Below are positions 23,601-31,265 of a stretch of 64,000 bases of DNA, piece by piece. A program made the position numbers and the translations under genes. The first letter of the stretch is position 1; every line of letters starts with the position of its first letter. Under the pieces are notes generated by a model, which ran no database searches, was not told the origin of the DNA, and saw only the letters and a list, made by a program, of their open reading frames with translations. Source of the stretch: Mantamonas sphyraenae (lineage: Eukaryota; CRuMs; Mantamonadidae); assembly GCA_026936335.1 (NCBI GenBank), contig JAPMXV010000007.1, positions 186,001 to 250,000 of the forward strand, given 5' to 3'.

Positions 23601-26600
23601 CCGTTGTCGATACGTGGCATGTTGACATCGTCGATGAAAAACAGCATCTTCTTGTCCAGGGGCGGCGTGAGGAACTTGTTGCGCCGCTTGTCCAGGTTGT
23701 GCTCAATCCAGCCCTGGAAATCCTGCACCGTCGTGCGTGCGCTGAAATTGACGTTGGTGGTCACATACGACGACCCCGGCGCATTGGTCATGCGGTTGAT
23801 CAGATCCTTGATGATGAGTGACTTGCCCACACCCGACACTCCTGTGATCATCACGTCCTTGCCGTTGCTGACCAGGGCCTCGGCGATGTACGAGATGCGC
23901 ACCGTGTCCACCGTGGGCACCACCATCTTGTGGAAGGCCATTCCCGGTTCGTAGCGGAACACCTTGAGTGTGTCCTCCCACAGGCGGAACGAAGCCGTTT
24001 CTTCGTCCACGAAAAAGTCAAACACCGTGCGCATCTTGGGGAAGGACAGGTACACGTTGCCAATCATGGCGCGTGCAAACTCGCTAAACATGGACACGCG
24101 GCTGCCTTCCAAGTTGCTGCCAAACGACCAGATGTACGCAAAAACAAAGTACGCGCTGACCAGCTCTGCGACAAACGCGCGGTTTCCGTCCAGCAGCACC
24201 ACGCCGCGGTCAGCTTTCAGAAAGCACTCCAGCATCTTGATGAAGTTCATCACAATGTGGTTGTCAGTCAGCTGAATGGGCCCCTGAGCCTGTTCGCGCA
24301 GAAACTGCAGCGTGGGGTCCACGATTGCATCCATCCATCCCATCAGCTGGTCGTCAAAGCCCGGCAGCCGGCGCTCCAGCTTTTGGCAGAACGACTCGGC
24401 CAGAGCGCGCCACGTAAGCTGCGCGCTCTCCAGGTACACCATACCACAACGGCTGATGGTAGCTGGCGAGGCACCCCGCAGGTTGAATGTCTCAAACAGC
24501 ATTGTGATCGACGGCGGCAGCTTGATGCGCTGGCCGTTGGACAGACACAACATCTTGTTGTCGTCCAACACAGTGTTCATGTCTTCGATCCATTCCGCGT
24601 CCACGGGGCCGTCAAACGTGACCCAGTGCAGGCCGCTGTTGGCAGACTCCTTGGCGCGGTTCACAAGCAGGGCCACCACGCCGTTGCGCCACTCGCGCGT
24701 CACTTGGTTGTGCGCACCGTACAGATCCTCCTGAGACAGAGCCTTGGGATTGAGCGGATAGATGCTCACGGGCTGGTAGGTGTCGTCCTGGACGTCGTCG
24801 TTGGTGTACAGCGAGCTCAGCGACTCGGCAAGGATTTTGTAGCACGTGGACTTGCCCGTGAGAGGGGCACCCACAAGCATCACACCGTGGCGCACCTGCA
24901 TTGTGTCGTACAGCTGCATGACCTTGCTGACGAGCTCGGGCACGCTCTGCAGATCGTGCTTCTCCAGCGTGGCCGCCACTTCGCGCTCCAGCAGGCCGTG
25001 CTCCACAGGCGGGATGTTCACCTCTGGGAACAGGTCCTGAATGATGGCCAGGAACAAAGGTGTGTCCTCCACCAGCAATTTGGGCAGGTTGGACTCGCGC
25101 AGCGCGCGGATCAGCAACATGTCCTCGCTGATGTCCGTGTTCTGCCGCTTGATGGCACCAGCCATGAGGAGAACACTCTTCAGGGCACGCATGCCAAAGT
25201 CGTAGTGGTGCTGCTGCGACAGCTGCTGCGAGCTCAGTTTGTACAGGTTGACCATCTTGCTCGCAAGTTCGTGCGCCGTCTGGAATCCCTCACTGTACAG
25301 AACAATCTCTGCGATGCGAGCGTAGTCCGGAATCATCATGGCCACGGGGCGGAACAGAGCCTTGAGGTTGTCCGGCAGCTCCGTGCGGCCCTTGTAGCCC
25401 GGATTCATCGTCACAAACACGCCAAACGTCGGCTTCAGCGCAATCTCCTTTGGCCCAAACACAAACTTGGTGCGTCCACTCGACAGTGCCTTTTGGATGC
25501 TGTGAAGCTGCTGGGCAATCACACTCAGCACTTCGATGTCGATGCGGTTAAACTCGTCGAAGCACGCCCAGCAGCCGGCCTGCGCGAGTCCAGAGAAAAA
25601 GCGACCCATCATGCGGTAGTACAAGCCCTGGGAGCAGTTGTACACCACACAGCGCTGACCCAGCGATTTCGCCAGGTCTTTTGTGGTCTCCGTCTTACCT
25701 GTGCCTGCGGGGCCCGAGGGAGCGCCGCCGAGATGCAGATGCAGAGCAGACGTCAGGGTCAGATAGCACTTGTCTGTCAGGGGCGTGATTACCAGGCGTG
25801 TGGTGTTGCCCAGGTATTCGTATCCATACTCGAAGCTTGCGTTTGTTTGGCGAATGACGCAGTTGTCGGCCTCGGGCACCCAGTAGAAGCGCAGCTGGCG
25901 GAACCACTCAAAGTCCTGCACCGAATTGACGCCCTGGTCAATCATGGATTCGAGCACGTCTCGTCCGTGCACGTTGATCACAATGAGCGTGTTGAGCAGC
26001 TGCCTGTGCAGCGGCGTCAAGTCCCCGCGCACAAGTTCGACCATCTGGTTGATCTGATCCGCCATCAACGCGTGCACCTTGCGCAGCGCGTGCGGGTCGC
26101 GGTCGGCCTGCATCTCCGTCAGCGCATCCGTCACCAGATGCGTCCACAGGATCTGATCCACAGTGAGGATGCATTGCGCGGGCCAGTTGCCAAACAACCA
26201 GTCTGCTCGCTTGTGCGGCGTGTACTCCTCCAGGCACTCCTTGAGATTGCGGTACAGCGACTCGCGCATCATCTTCTCCACCGTGCCCAGCCAGTACTCC
26301 ACCTTGCCCTTGGCCACCACGGGGGCGTTGAACTCCACCACCTCGCCCTCTTCGCTGACCATAGCCTTGACGTTCTGCGTGGTGCGGCTCTCGTAGAACA
26401 CGAGTTCGTAGATGCCGTCGAAGCACTTGGGCAGGTGTTCCTGCACGGCCTTGGGCTCGCGCACCTGCGCCAGGATCTGCAGCAGCTCGTCGTTGGACAG
26501 AAAGTAGAAGCGAGGGAACGCGGTGCGCTTGGTTTCCAAGTAGTCTTCCAGCGTTTTGAGGATGTCTTCGAGCAGCTGGTTGCAGTTGAGAAACATCTCC

Positions 26601-29600
26601 AGCAGGTTGTCCGTTTCAAGCACCGTCAGCACCAGCGGGTTGACGTGCACCTTGATCATAAAGTCCTTCCAGTCCTTGTCCACCATCTGGAACTTGGCGG
26701 ACTCTTCAGGCAGCTGCCGTGTGATGTCGCCCGAACCAAACACCACCTCCAGGTAGATCCAGTTCTTTTGGCACAGCACCCACTCCTCCATGACGTCGGA
26801 CAGCAGCGACAGCTTGTTTTCCCACTCCAACACGTCTTCTTTGATGCCTTCGATGAAGCGCGAGGCCATCATGGTCTGCAGCGTCACCAAGTGGTCTTCC
26901 AGCAGCTGTTGCACCTCTTCGTACGAACCCAGGACAAACACATTGCGGTTGGAGTGGTGGGGCACGACGTCGAAGCGCACGGTGGCCCACGCTGTGCGCA
27001 CCTTGTCCAGCGTCACTTCCAGCGACAGCTCGCCCGTGGCAATGGAACTGATTTCTGCGACGTATTCCTGGTGGTCCTGGATGCCCATGTGCACCAGCTC
27101 GCGCAGACTCGGGTTCACTGTGGAGCCCGTGTACCTGTACTTGAGGCGCTGGTAGATGAGCTCCCAATGGCGTGGACGCAGAGCAGGGTTGCCCAGGTGC
27201 ACCAAGTAGTCCATGTGCGCGGCAAACTTGCGCACGAGCGAGTTGAGCTCGGCCACAACCATGTTTTCCGTCAGCTTGCGCGACAGCTTGGACACGATGC
27301 GACTCCAGCGCTTGAGCTCAACCTCAATGTCCGACACAGGCACAGAGCCGATGGGGGTGGTCATCCAGGTCTCGCTAACAGTGTTCCACTCGTCCAGCGA
27401 ACTCCAGATCTTGTGGCGCACGGCAAACAGCTTGCGTGTCTCGGTGAGGTGTGCAAAGGTGTACTCCTTGACACCAAACACCACCTGCATCTCGCGATAG
27501 GACTTTGCACGGTCGTAGATGCTGTCGATGCTCTCTTTGATGGAACGCAGCTTCTCGAGGACCGCCTTGCAGTCGCTGGCCGGATCTTCGTACATCTCGT
27601 GGTACAGCTCGGCCATGTCTGCCACGAGTTGGTCCTCCAGGGAGCCAATGTTGCGCTCGAGGGTAGTCACCATGTCTGTGCGCTTCATGACCACGTAGGT
27701 CTGCGAGTCCTCACGCACGCTCTTGAACTGGATGACGGTGGACTTGAGGTCCTCGAGGAGCATGTCTGTGGAATGGGGCACCTGTTCGCTGAAATTGCTG
27801 AGCAGGCGCACGAGCGAGTCGACGTTGTCTTCTTCCTGGTGCAGCTGAACCAGATCTGCGTCGAGCGAGTTGAAGCGCTTGAGATACGCGGTGAACTCGG
27901 GCAGCTTCCATGGCCGCTCCTCAAAGTATCTGCACAGGGCGCTGTAGCGGTTGCGCAGATCCTGGGTCTTTTGGCGGATGACGACCTTGGCGAGACCCTT
28001 GATATCCTCCATACACTTTTGGGGCACGGGCAGCAATTCGGAGCGCAGCTTTTTGTTTTCGACGGAAAACAGGTCGCTGGGCTTGCTGGTCTTCATGCGG
28101 TCGACGTCGGAGAACCAGGTGTGGAACTTGTGCATGAGTTGCTGGAACTCGGCCACAGAGGGCTCCGCGTTGCGATACTGCTCGATGTCCCAGCCGTCGT
28201 TGAAGTCCGCGATGCTCTTGAAGGTGCTGTAGATGCCGTGCGTCTGCTCCACACACAGGTCGAAGCTGGCCATGAGCAAGCGCTGGACGCCCGCGCGCAC
28301 CTCTGTGTATGTGTCTGTCTCGCGGATGATGCCAGAGACATGCGGGCCCTCGGGGATGTACTGGTCGTCCATGAAGAATCCCTTGAGGGAGGACATCTTG
28401 AGCACACGGGGCACCGTGTTGTAGGTGAGCAGCAGATCGTCGATGGTGTGCTTGAATGCCGCGACAAAGGAGTCGCCGTCCGGGGTGTAGACGACGCCGC
28501 GCTCGCCGCGAGGCGTCTTGTCCAGTGAGACCACAGTGAGAAAGAGAGCAGTGTTGCGCGGGGCAGAGGGCTCGAGAAACTCGACGAGGTTGTTGAGAGA
28601 GCGGCAGGAGTGGTTGATGAGGTTCTCACAGAGGATGTAGTCTGCAAGGCGGATGAAATTGCCGAGGAGCTGGGCCTCCATGCAGGCGCGCTTTAGGGCG
28701 GCCAGGCGCTGTGCGCGCTCCTTCTTTGCGCCCACCATGCTGATGCTCTTCCACGAGCGGCTCTTGCTGGTGGTGGAGCTCATGGTGTAGGAGTCGAGGT
28801 CGAAGCTGTCGGTGTCCTCGGAAACGAGGGTGCGCTGGACGACGTTCTGGCACAGCTTGGCGAGGATGAGTTGCACCTTGTCGGTGATGTGTTCCAGGCT
28901 CTTGAAGGCATCCTTGCGCACGGCCATCTGCTTGTCGAGGAATAGCTCGAGGGAGACTGTGGTGACAATGGAGTCGAGGTCGAGGAGTTGGACCTTGTGG
29001 AGGTCCTGGCAGAGGCTGTTGATGTCCATGAGAGTGGGTACAAACACGCTTTGGGCCCAGAAGAGCTTGCGGTTGAGTTTGTTGCGAATCTGGCAGTACT
29101 TTTTGTAGCGGACCTGGGAGCGCCACTGGCGGAACATCTTGCCGACGAGGTAGAACTTGAAGAAGGAAATCTTGGTGAGCATGTTGAAGAGGGCACTCTG
29201 GCGCATCCACTGGGACAGGGAGAGGTACTCTGTGTCTTCGTCGGCCAGGACGTGGACGACGCCCGACGGACTCATGACAAAATGCTCAAACGGGTCAATT
29301 TCCTGGCGGCTGACAACCTCGAGGTCGTAGGGGCGGAAGTTGTCGCCATCCTGGGGCACCCTGTTGAGATAGACAAACTTGAGGGTGTCGTCGGGATTGG
29401 AGGCGGCAAAGAAACCCACGGCGTCTTCGCCTGTGATGATGCCCAGCTGCTCCCACTCGGGTTGCACGGCCTCGTCATCGTTTCCGTCGCCTTGAGTGTT
29501 CTCTGTGGCTGCGGTGGTGCCAGTTGCATTGAGGGCAGCGGTTGCGGCTGCCTCGTCGCTGCTCTCGTACTCGTCGTCGTCGTCGTCGTCATCCTCCTCT

Positions 29601-31216
29601 TCCGAGTCCACCAGCGAGTCTGCGTCGTCCAAATCGACGTACATTCCCGGATGGTCCTCGTCGTCCACGGTGCTGGCCGTGGCTGTAGAGGCAGCCGAGG
29701 AGGCTGGGCGAGCGCGTGTGCGTCCGGAGCGTGCGCGTCGGCCAGAGCGTGCACGTGGCGTGGTGCCACCTGTGTCGTCGTTGTGGCCGCGTGCGGGAGC
29801 TGTACCTGGACGAAGGACGGATTGGAGGAAGGGCAGCGGTTCGTTGTTGGCGGTTGTCTGCGGACGGCGTACGCTCTGTTGCAGCGAGCGGGTGTCGTCA
29901 AAGGCAGGTGCCGAGCGAGCCATGCGTGCAGAGCCGATCTGGGCACGGGACTTGGCCTTGCCACGCGGCGATTGGGTGCCAAAGCCCGTTTGGAAGGCCT
30001 GAAAGGTGTTCTGGCGAGGCGTGCGTGCACTGGTAGAGCGCATGGTCACGCCCGGTTTGAACGAAAGGTCGCGCGGCATGGACATGTCGGAGATTTGGAT
30101 ATCATACAGTTGCTGTGGGAGGATGTTGACGGCACATGGTGGGCCGTAGAGACGGCGTGGCGGCCGAGGGATGGGTGTGAGCGGAGGGTGCTTTGCGCGG
30201 GAGTTTTTTGCAACGGCCAGAGGCAAAACACAACGCACCTTGGAGGCAGTCTTTGAACGCGGGGTACGGGCGCTTGCAGACTGGGCGCGCTGGGAGGAGG
30301 AGGCATGGGATGTTTTGGGCCGCTTGGAGGTGGTGGAGGTGGCCTGCAGGTTGGAGCGGGAGCTCTGTCCAGCGGCTGTGTTTGAACGGCGCGCGGTCGA
30401 GGCGGATTCCAGCTGTGGGAGCTCGAACTGGACCTTGCCCGAAGCAGATTTGGGGTCGCGGCCAGATTTGGTGGTGTTTGCCATGCTGGAGTTGGGCATG
30501 GAGGACGCCATGCTGCTGGAGGACACGCCGAGGTCTGTGATCTGGACATCCAAGGCCTGCCGAGGTGAAGCAAAGGCGCATAGGCGGCCGGGGAGACGTG
30601 TGAGCAGAGAGACGAGGCGTGGGACAGGAAGAAAAGGGAGAGTGGAAGGACACAGGGGCATAGGTAGGGAAGAAGGCATGTGGGAAAGGCCTGAGAGGAC
30701 GGGGAAACGGAGTGCAAGTGCGGATGTGTGGCAACGGTCGGCGTGAAGGAGGGCGATGTGAGGGAATGTGAGCAGGTGGAATCTTACCTGCTGGTCGTCA
30801 TGGTCGCCAAGAATGCTGGGGAAGACGTTTGCAAGGACGGAGCGGATCTGCATCTGCTCGAGGACGTGGTCCTGGGCGGCGCGGGAGTAGACGCGAGCGA
30901 CGTAGTGCTTGAGCTGGGCCGAGGGGCTGCCGTGGAAGTATTCGCCAGGCATGTCGAGGAGGATCTCCTTGAGAAAGACCCAGTCTTCGTAGTCGTCGCT
31001 GTTGAGGGTGTGAATGAGCACCTTGACGATCTGGTTGTCGATTTTGGAGCGGACCTCGCTTCGCGCCCGTTGCTTCTCGTCCACCGAGGCAACAGAGGAG
31101 GCGCTGGCGGTGCTGTGATGCGTCACCACGCTATGGGCGGACTCGCTGGCCGAAGAAGACGACGACGAGCCCGTGGTGGCCACGCTGAGATTGGAAATGG
31201 CACGCCTGCCGCTCAT
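17666..31216 (-). CDS. Axonemal dynein heavy chain, inner-arm DNAH6-like
   Basis: This is the motor heavy chain of an axonemal dynein, which drives ciliary beating. Proposed exons are 31216..30788, 30556..30239 and 30112..17666, giving 4,397 residues. Both introns (231 and 126 bp) are multiples of three without stops, so a 4,516-residue read-through frame also exists. The linker is followed by AAA1 with GPAGTGKT (about 25692..25715), AAA2 with GAPLTGKST (about 24846..24870), AAA3 with GVSGVGKS (about 23820..23845) and a degenerate AAA4 loop, GVSGSGRKT (about 22682..22707). The stalk coiled coil and microtubule-binding domain follow, at about residues 3060 to 3165, then AAA5, AAA6 and a C-terminal domain ending shortly after LSTTGHSTNF. 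Residues after AAA1, such as HYDFGMRALKSVLLMAG and RALRESNLPKLL, resemble the DNAH6 class more than DNAH1 or DNAH3/7/12. The class is an inference from remembered family patterns. Confidence 0.93.
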   Translation of the reverse strand: MSGRRAISNLSVATTGSSSSSSASESAHSVVTHHSTASASSVASVDEKQRARSEVRSKIDNQIVKVLIHTLNSDDYEDWVFLKEILLDMPGEYFHGSPSAQLKHYVARVYSRAAQDHVLEQMQIRSVLANVFPSILGDHDDQQVRFHLLTFPHIALLHADRCHTSALALRFPVLSGLSHMPSSLPMPLCPSTLPFLPVPRLVSLLTRLPGRLCAFASPRQALDVQITDLGVSSSSMASSMPNSSMANTTKSGRDPKSASGKVQFELPQLESASTARRSNTAAGQSSRSNLQATSTTSKRPKTSHASSSQRAQSASARTPRSKTASKVRCVLPLAVAKNSRAKHPPLTPIPRPPRRLYGPPCAVNILPQQLYDIQISDMSMPRDLSFKPGVTMRSTSARTPRQNTFQAFQTGFGTQSPRGKAKSRAQIGSARMARSAPAFDDTRSLQQSVRRPQTTANNEPLPFLQSVLRPGTAPARGHNDDTGGTTPRARSGRRARSGRTRARPASSAASTATASTVDDEDHPGMYVDLDDADSLVDSEEEDDDDDDDEYESSDEAAATAALNATGTTAATENTQGDGNDDEAVQPEWEQLGIITGEDAVGFFAASNPDDTLKFVYLNRVPQDGDNFRPYDLEVVSRQEIDPFEHFVMSPSGVVHVLADEDTEYLSLSQWMRQSALFNMLTKISFFKFYLVGKMFRQWRSQVRYKKYCQIRNKLNRKLFWAQSVFVPTLMDINSLCQDLHKVQLLDLDSIVTTVSLELFLDKQMAVRKDAFKSLEHITDKVQLILAKLCQNVVQRTLVSEDTDSFDLDSYTMSSTTSKSRSWKSISMVGAKKERAQRLAALKRACMEAQLLGNFIRLADYILCENLINHSCRSLNNLVEFLEPSAPRNTALFLTVVSLDKTPRGERGVVYTPDGDSFVAAFKHTIDDLLLTYNTVPRVLKMSSLKGFFMDDQYIPEGPHVSGIIRETDTYTEVRAGVQRLLMASFDLCVEQTHGIYSTFKSIADFNDGWDIEQYRNAEPSVAEFQQLMHKFHTWFSDVDRMKTSKPSDLFSVENKKLRSELLPVPQKCMEDIKGLAKVVIRQKTQDLRNRYSALCRYFEERPWKLPEFTAYLKRFNSLDADLVQLHQEEDNVDSLVRLLSNFSEQVPHSTDMLLEDLKSTVIQFKSVREDSQTYVVMKRTDMVTTLERNIGSLEDQLVADMAELYHEMYEDPASDCKAVLEKLRSIKESIDSIYDRAKSYREMQVVFGVKEYTFAHLTETRKLFAVRHKIWSSLDEWNTVSETWMTTPIGSVPVSDIEVELKRWSRIVSKLSRKLTENMVVAELNSLVRKFAAHMDYLVHLGNPALRPRHWELIYQRLKYRYTGSTVNPSLRELVHMGIQDHQEYVAEISSIATGELSLEVTLDKVRTAWATVRFDVVPHHSNRNVFVLGSYEEVQQLLEDHLVTLQTMMASRFIEGIKEDVLEWENKLSLLSDVMEEWVLCQKNWIYLEVVFGSGDITRQLPEESAKFQMVDKDWKDFMIKVHVNPLVLTVLETDNLLEMFLNCNQLLEDILKTLEDYLETKRTAFPRFYFLSNDELLQILAQVREPKAVQEHLPKCFDGIYELVFYESRTTQNVKAMVSEEGEVVEFNAPVVAKGKVEYWLGTVEKMMRESLYRNLKECLEEYTPHKRADWLFGNWPAQCILTVDQILWTHLVTDALTEMQADRDPHALRKVHALMADQINQMVELVRGDLTPLHRQLLNTLIVINVHGRDVLESMIDQGVNSVQDFEWFRQLRFYWVPEADNCVIRQTNASFEYGYEYLGNTTRLVITPLTDKCYLTLTSALHLHLGGAPSGPAGTGKTETTKDLAKSLGQRCVVYNCSQGLYYRMMGRFFSGLAQAGCWACFDEFNRIDIEVLSVIAQQLHSIQKALSSGRTKFVFGPKEIALKPTFGVFVTMNPGYKGRTELPDNLKALFRPVAMMIPDYARIAEIVLYSEGFQTAHELASKMVNLYKLSSQQLSQQHHYDFGMRALKSVLLMAGAIKRQNTDISEDMLLIRALRESNLPKLLVEDTPLFLAIIQDLFPEVNIPPVEHGLLEREVAATLEKHDLQSVPELVSKVMQLYDTMQVRHGVMLVGAPLTGKSTCYKILAESLSSLYTNDDVQDDTYQPVSIYPLNPKALSQEDLYGAHNQVTREWRNGVVALLVNRAKESANSGLHWVTFDGPVDAEWIEDMNTVLDDNKMLCLSNGQRIKLPPSITMLFETFNLRGASPATISRCGMVYLESAQLTWRALAESFCQKLERRLPGFDDQLMGWMDAIVDPTLQFLREQAQGPIQLTDNHIVMNFIKMLECFLKADRGVVLLDGNRAFVAELVSAYFVFAYIWSFGSNLEGSRVSMFSEFARAMIGNVYLSFPKMRTVFDFFVDEETASFRLWEDTLKVFRYEPGMAFHKMVVPTVDTVRISYIAEALVSNGKDVMITGVSGVGKSLIIKDLINRMTNAPGSSYVTTNVNFSARTTVQDFQGWIEHNLDKRRNKFLTPPLDKKMLFFIDDVNMPRIDNGSQPAIELLRQCIDSGGLYDMKRLFFKKILDTQFIVACGPPGGGRNTMTPRLVRHFNVLNIPVLGLNSTNKIFGSILGGFLSNPGVSEECAMLSQQVVLAAMEVYTKVTEVLLPTPMKSHYTFNLRDLSQVIQGIMQIEPVYLQKDTTLVRLWVHESARVFRDRLVSAEDRAWYDSLVLEMISKYFQQTWKEEDFRDILFCDFLQGVPPDSDDEMEVAVDDEDEALAGGVADHESGYSRDYAEAWDMKHVVTVLEDFLDDYNSLSSTVMDIVFFHEAVEHVVRLCRILRQPRGNAMLVGVSGSGRKTTAMLACHIAGMDCEQVEIKKTFSLDDFREKLKEIYQRAGLEERDVCFLLTDSQIVDEGLLEDVNNLLNSGQVPGLYATDEREALISQVIATTRNKREIPDSKSGIFNWFVDKVRAHLHVVLCLSPIGDRFRTWCRQFPSLVNCCTIDWYDAWTDEALLSVAEKRLSEFEGDEVALQRQVLAQACLHMHRSVEEMGDKFYDELRRRTYTTPASYLELLQQYQQMLGGKRQSIHERIQRFATGLETLNNTKKDVGEMQEDLKQMQGVLEVATTNARNLLEKFGAEKKVANKVKRNVEVEEDEVMQISKEMERVRDACQQELDDAMPYYEEAMLALKALNRHDVTEMKSFKKPPDAVVLVMEAVCILRGAKPSWAEGQKLMSDTQFLRSLEEYDNKNIPESVLKAIRRYINNPKFHPDYLANVSTAAMSICMWVRAIHQFANVYKTVLPKQIALTKAEEELTASLKVLEKKQEELGEIEERVDALQQKYDKSERKKQQLEEQMQDTKTRLERAEKLLERLGDERTRWEAEKVSLEKQQSSVVGNMFVAAAYTSYMGPFTERFRRELMGQWLAFMEEAKLDLNEGWNFRGILAEDIEVRKWNMMGLPDNSLAVENALLVTHSRRWPLMIDPQNQANLWIKKLERSNNLQAVKMGDPNLMRTLENAVRVGATVLLEGVGETLDKMLDPVLTRQTYRKAGRTLIRIGDVEVDYNPDFRMYITTKLPNPHFMPEVCIKVTLINFTVSLDGLEDQLLSDVVRIERPQLEESKDSLVVQINEDKQQLRDIEDKILSLMGETRRLLEDETMINTLAASKTTSSDIAARLEEAQVTNAAIDKARDEYRDVARRGALMYFVVSDLALIDPMYQYSLSFFTNLFNQCIQKTERSSVLSERIRSLIRAATESIYNSVCRGLFNKDKRLFAFLMCISILRDQGQVSDEAWQFFLSAGRKTGVAASKPNPCSEWLKESQWAALESLEQVEPFGGLCAGVESDPEGWKQYATSEKPHAFPLPGAWNQRVPAFGKLLLLRVLRPEKVVLGSQQLVSQVLGSEFVEPPLFDLRKAYWESSPSTPIIFILSPGADPTSYLTDLAAELGYSERFEIISLGQGQGPGAARALEQGRYQGNWVCLQNCHLSESWMPTLEKKLDVGSHAQEPDVDFRLWLTSMPTDKFPVPILQNGLKLTYEPPRGLKANMMRTFLDITEETFSGSSRVEEWKRLLFGLAFFHAVIQDRRHFGPIGFNIPYEWNNDDLLVSIRTVKLYLEEQEDPFAALQYIIGEINYGGRVTDLWDARTVNVMLEEFLNADMLSVGSEYNITENGVYHVPQEGSLRNYRQYIASLPLNDPPEVFGLHANADIVYQLKEVDAMLDTILAIQPRMGVGATARSAEETVLRTIKEMQMQLPGRLVVEEAHASVFAEIDGTVNSFGTLVAQESVRYNALLDHISMSLASLERALQGLDVMSDQLEEVFSSMRFGRVPESWAELAYPSELGLGAWMVDLQKRFEFVEDWIENGVPVSFWMGGLFFPQGLITATMQYHARKTRKAVDMLRLQTHVMHTRNTKELDGQPESGIYVHGLFLEGASWDAASYSLAEAHPGQLREEMPVIWLEPTENELYESLVVEDENYECPLYRTQSRVGELSTTGHSTNFILALDLPSRNQEPEHWVKRGAALACSAPPDV
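30113..30238 (-). other. Stop-free intron 2 of the dynein gene (126 bp)
   Basis: On the minus strand the donor is AAG|GTGCGT and the acceptor is CCCACAG|CAACTG. It reads through in frame as a proline-rich 42-residue stretch. The same GTGCGT donor is used in the SMP-domain gene at 47932. Confidence 0.6.
30557..30787 (-). other. Stop-free intron 1 of the dynein gene (231 bp)
   Basis: On the minus strand the donor is CAG|GTAAGA and the acceptor is CGGCAG|GCC. The stretch reads through in frame as a Pro/Leu/His-rich segment unlike dynein sequence. I infer it is an intron because of the strong splice sites and the loss of family-like sequence. Retention would add 77 residues without a frameshift. 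Confidence 0.7.
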
Positions 31217-31265
31217 CGTTCAAAACGGTTCAAAAGGTTTTGATTGGCTGGCGCAGACCCCTCAC

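Noticed and set aside
23930-28528. A 1,532-codon plus-strand open frame
   Set aside because: It is the antisense shadow of the dynein motor region. The minus-strand frame has all the AAA motifs and family similarity.
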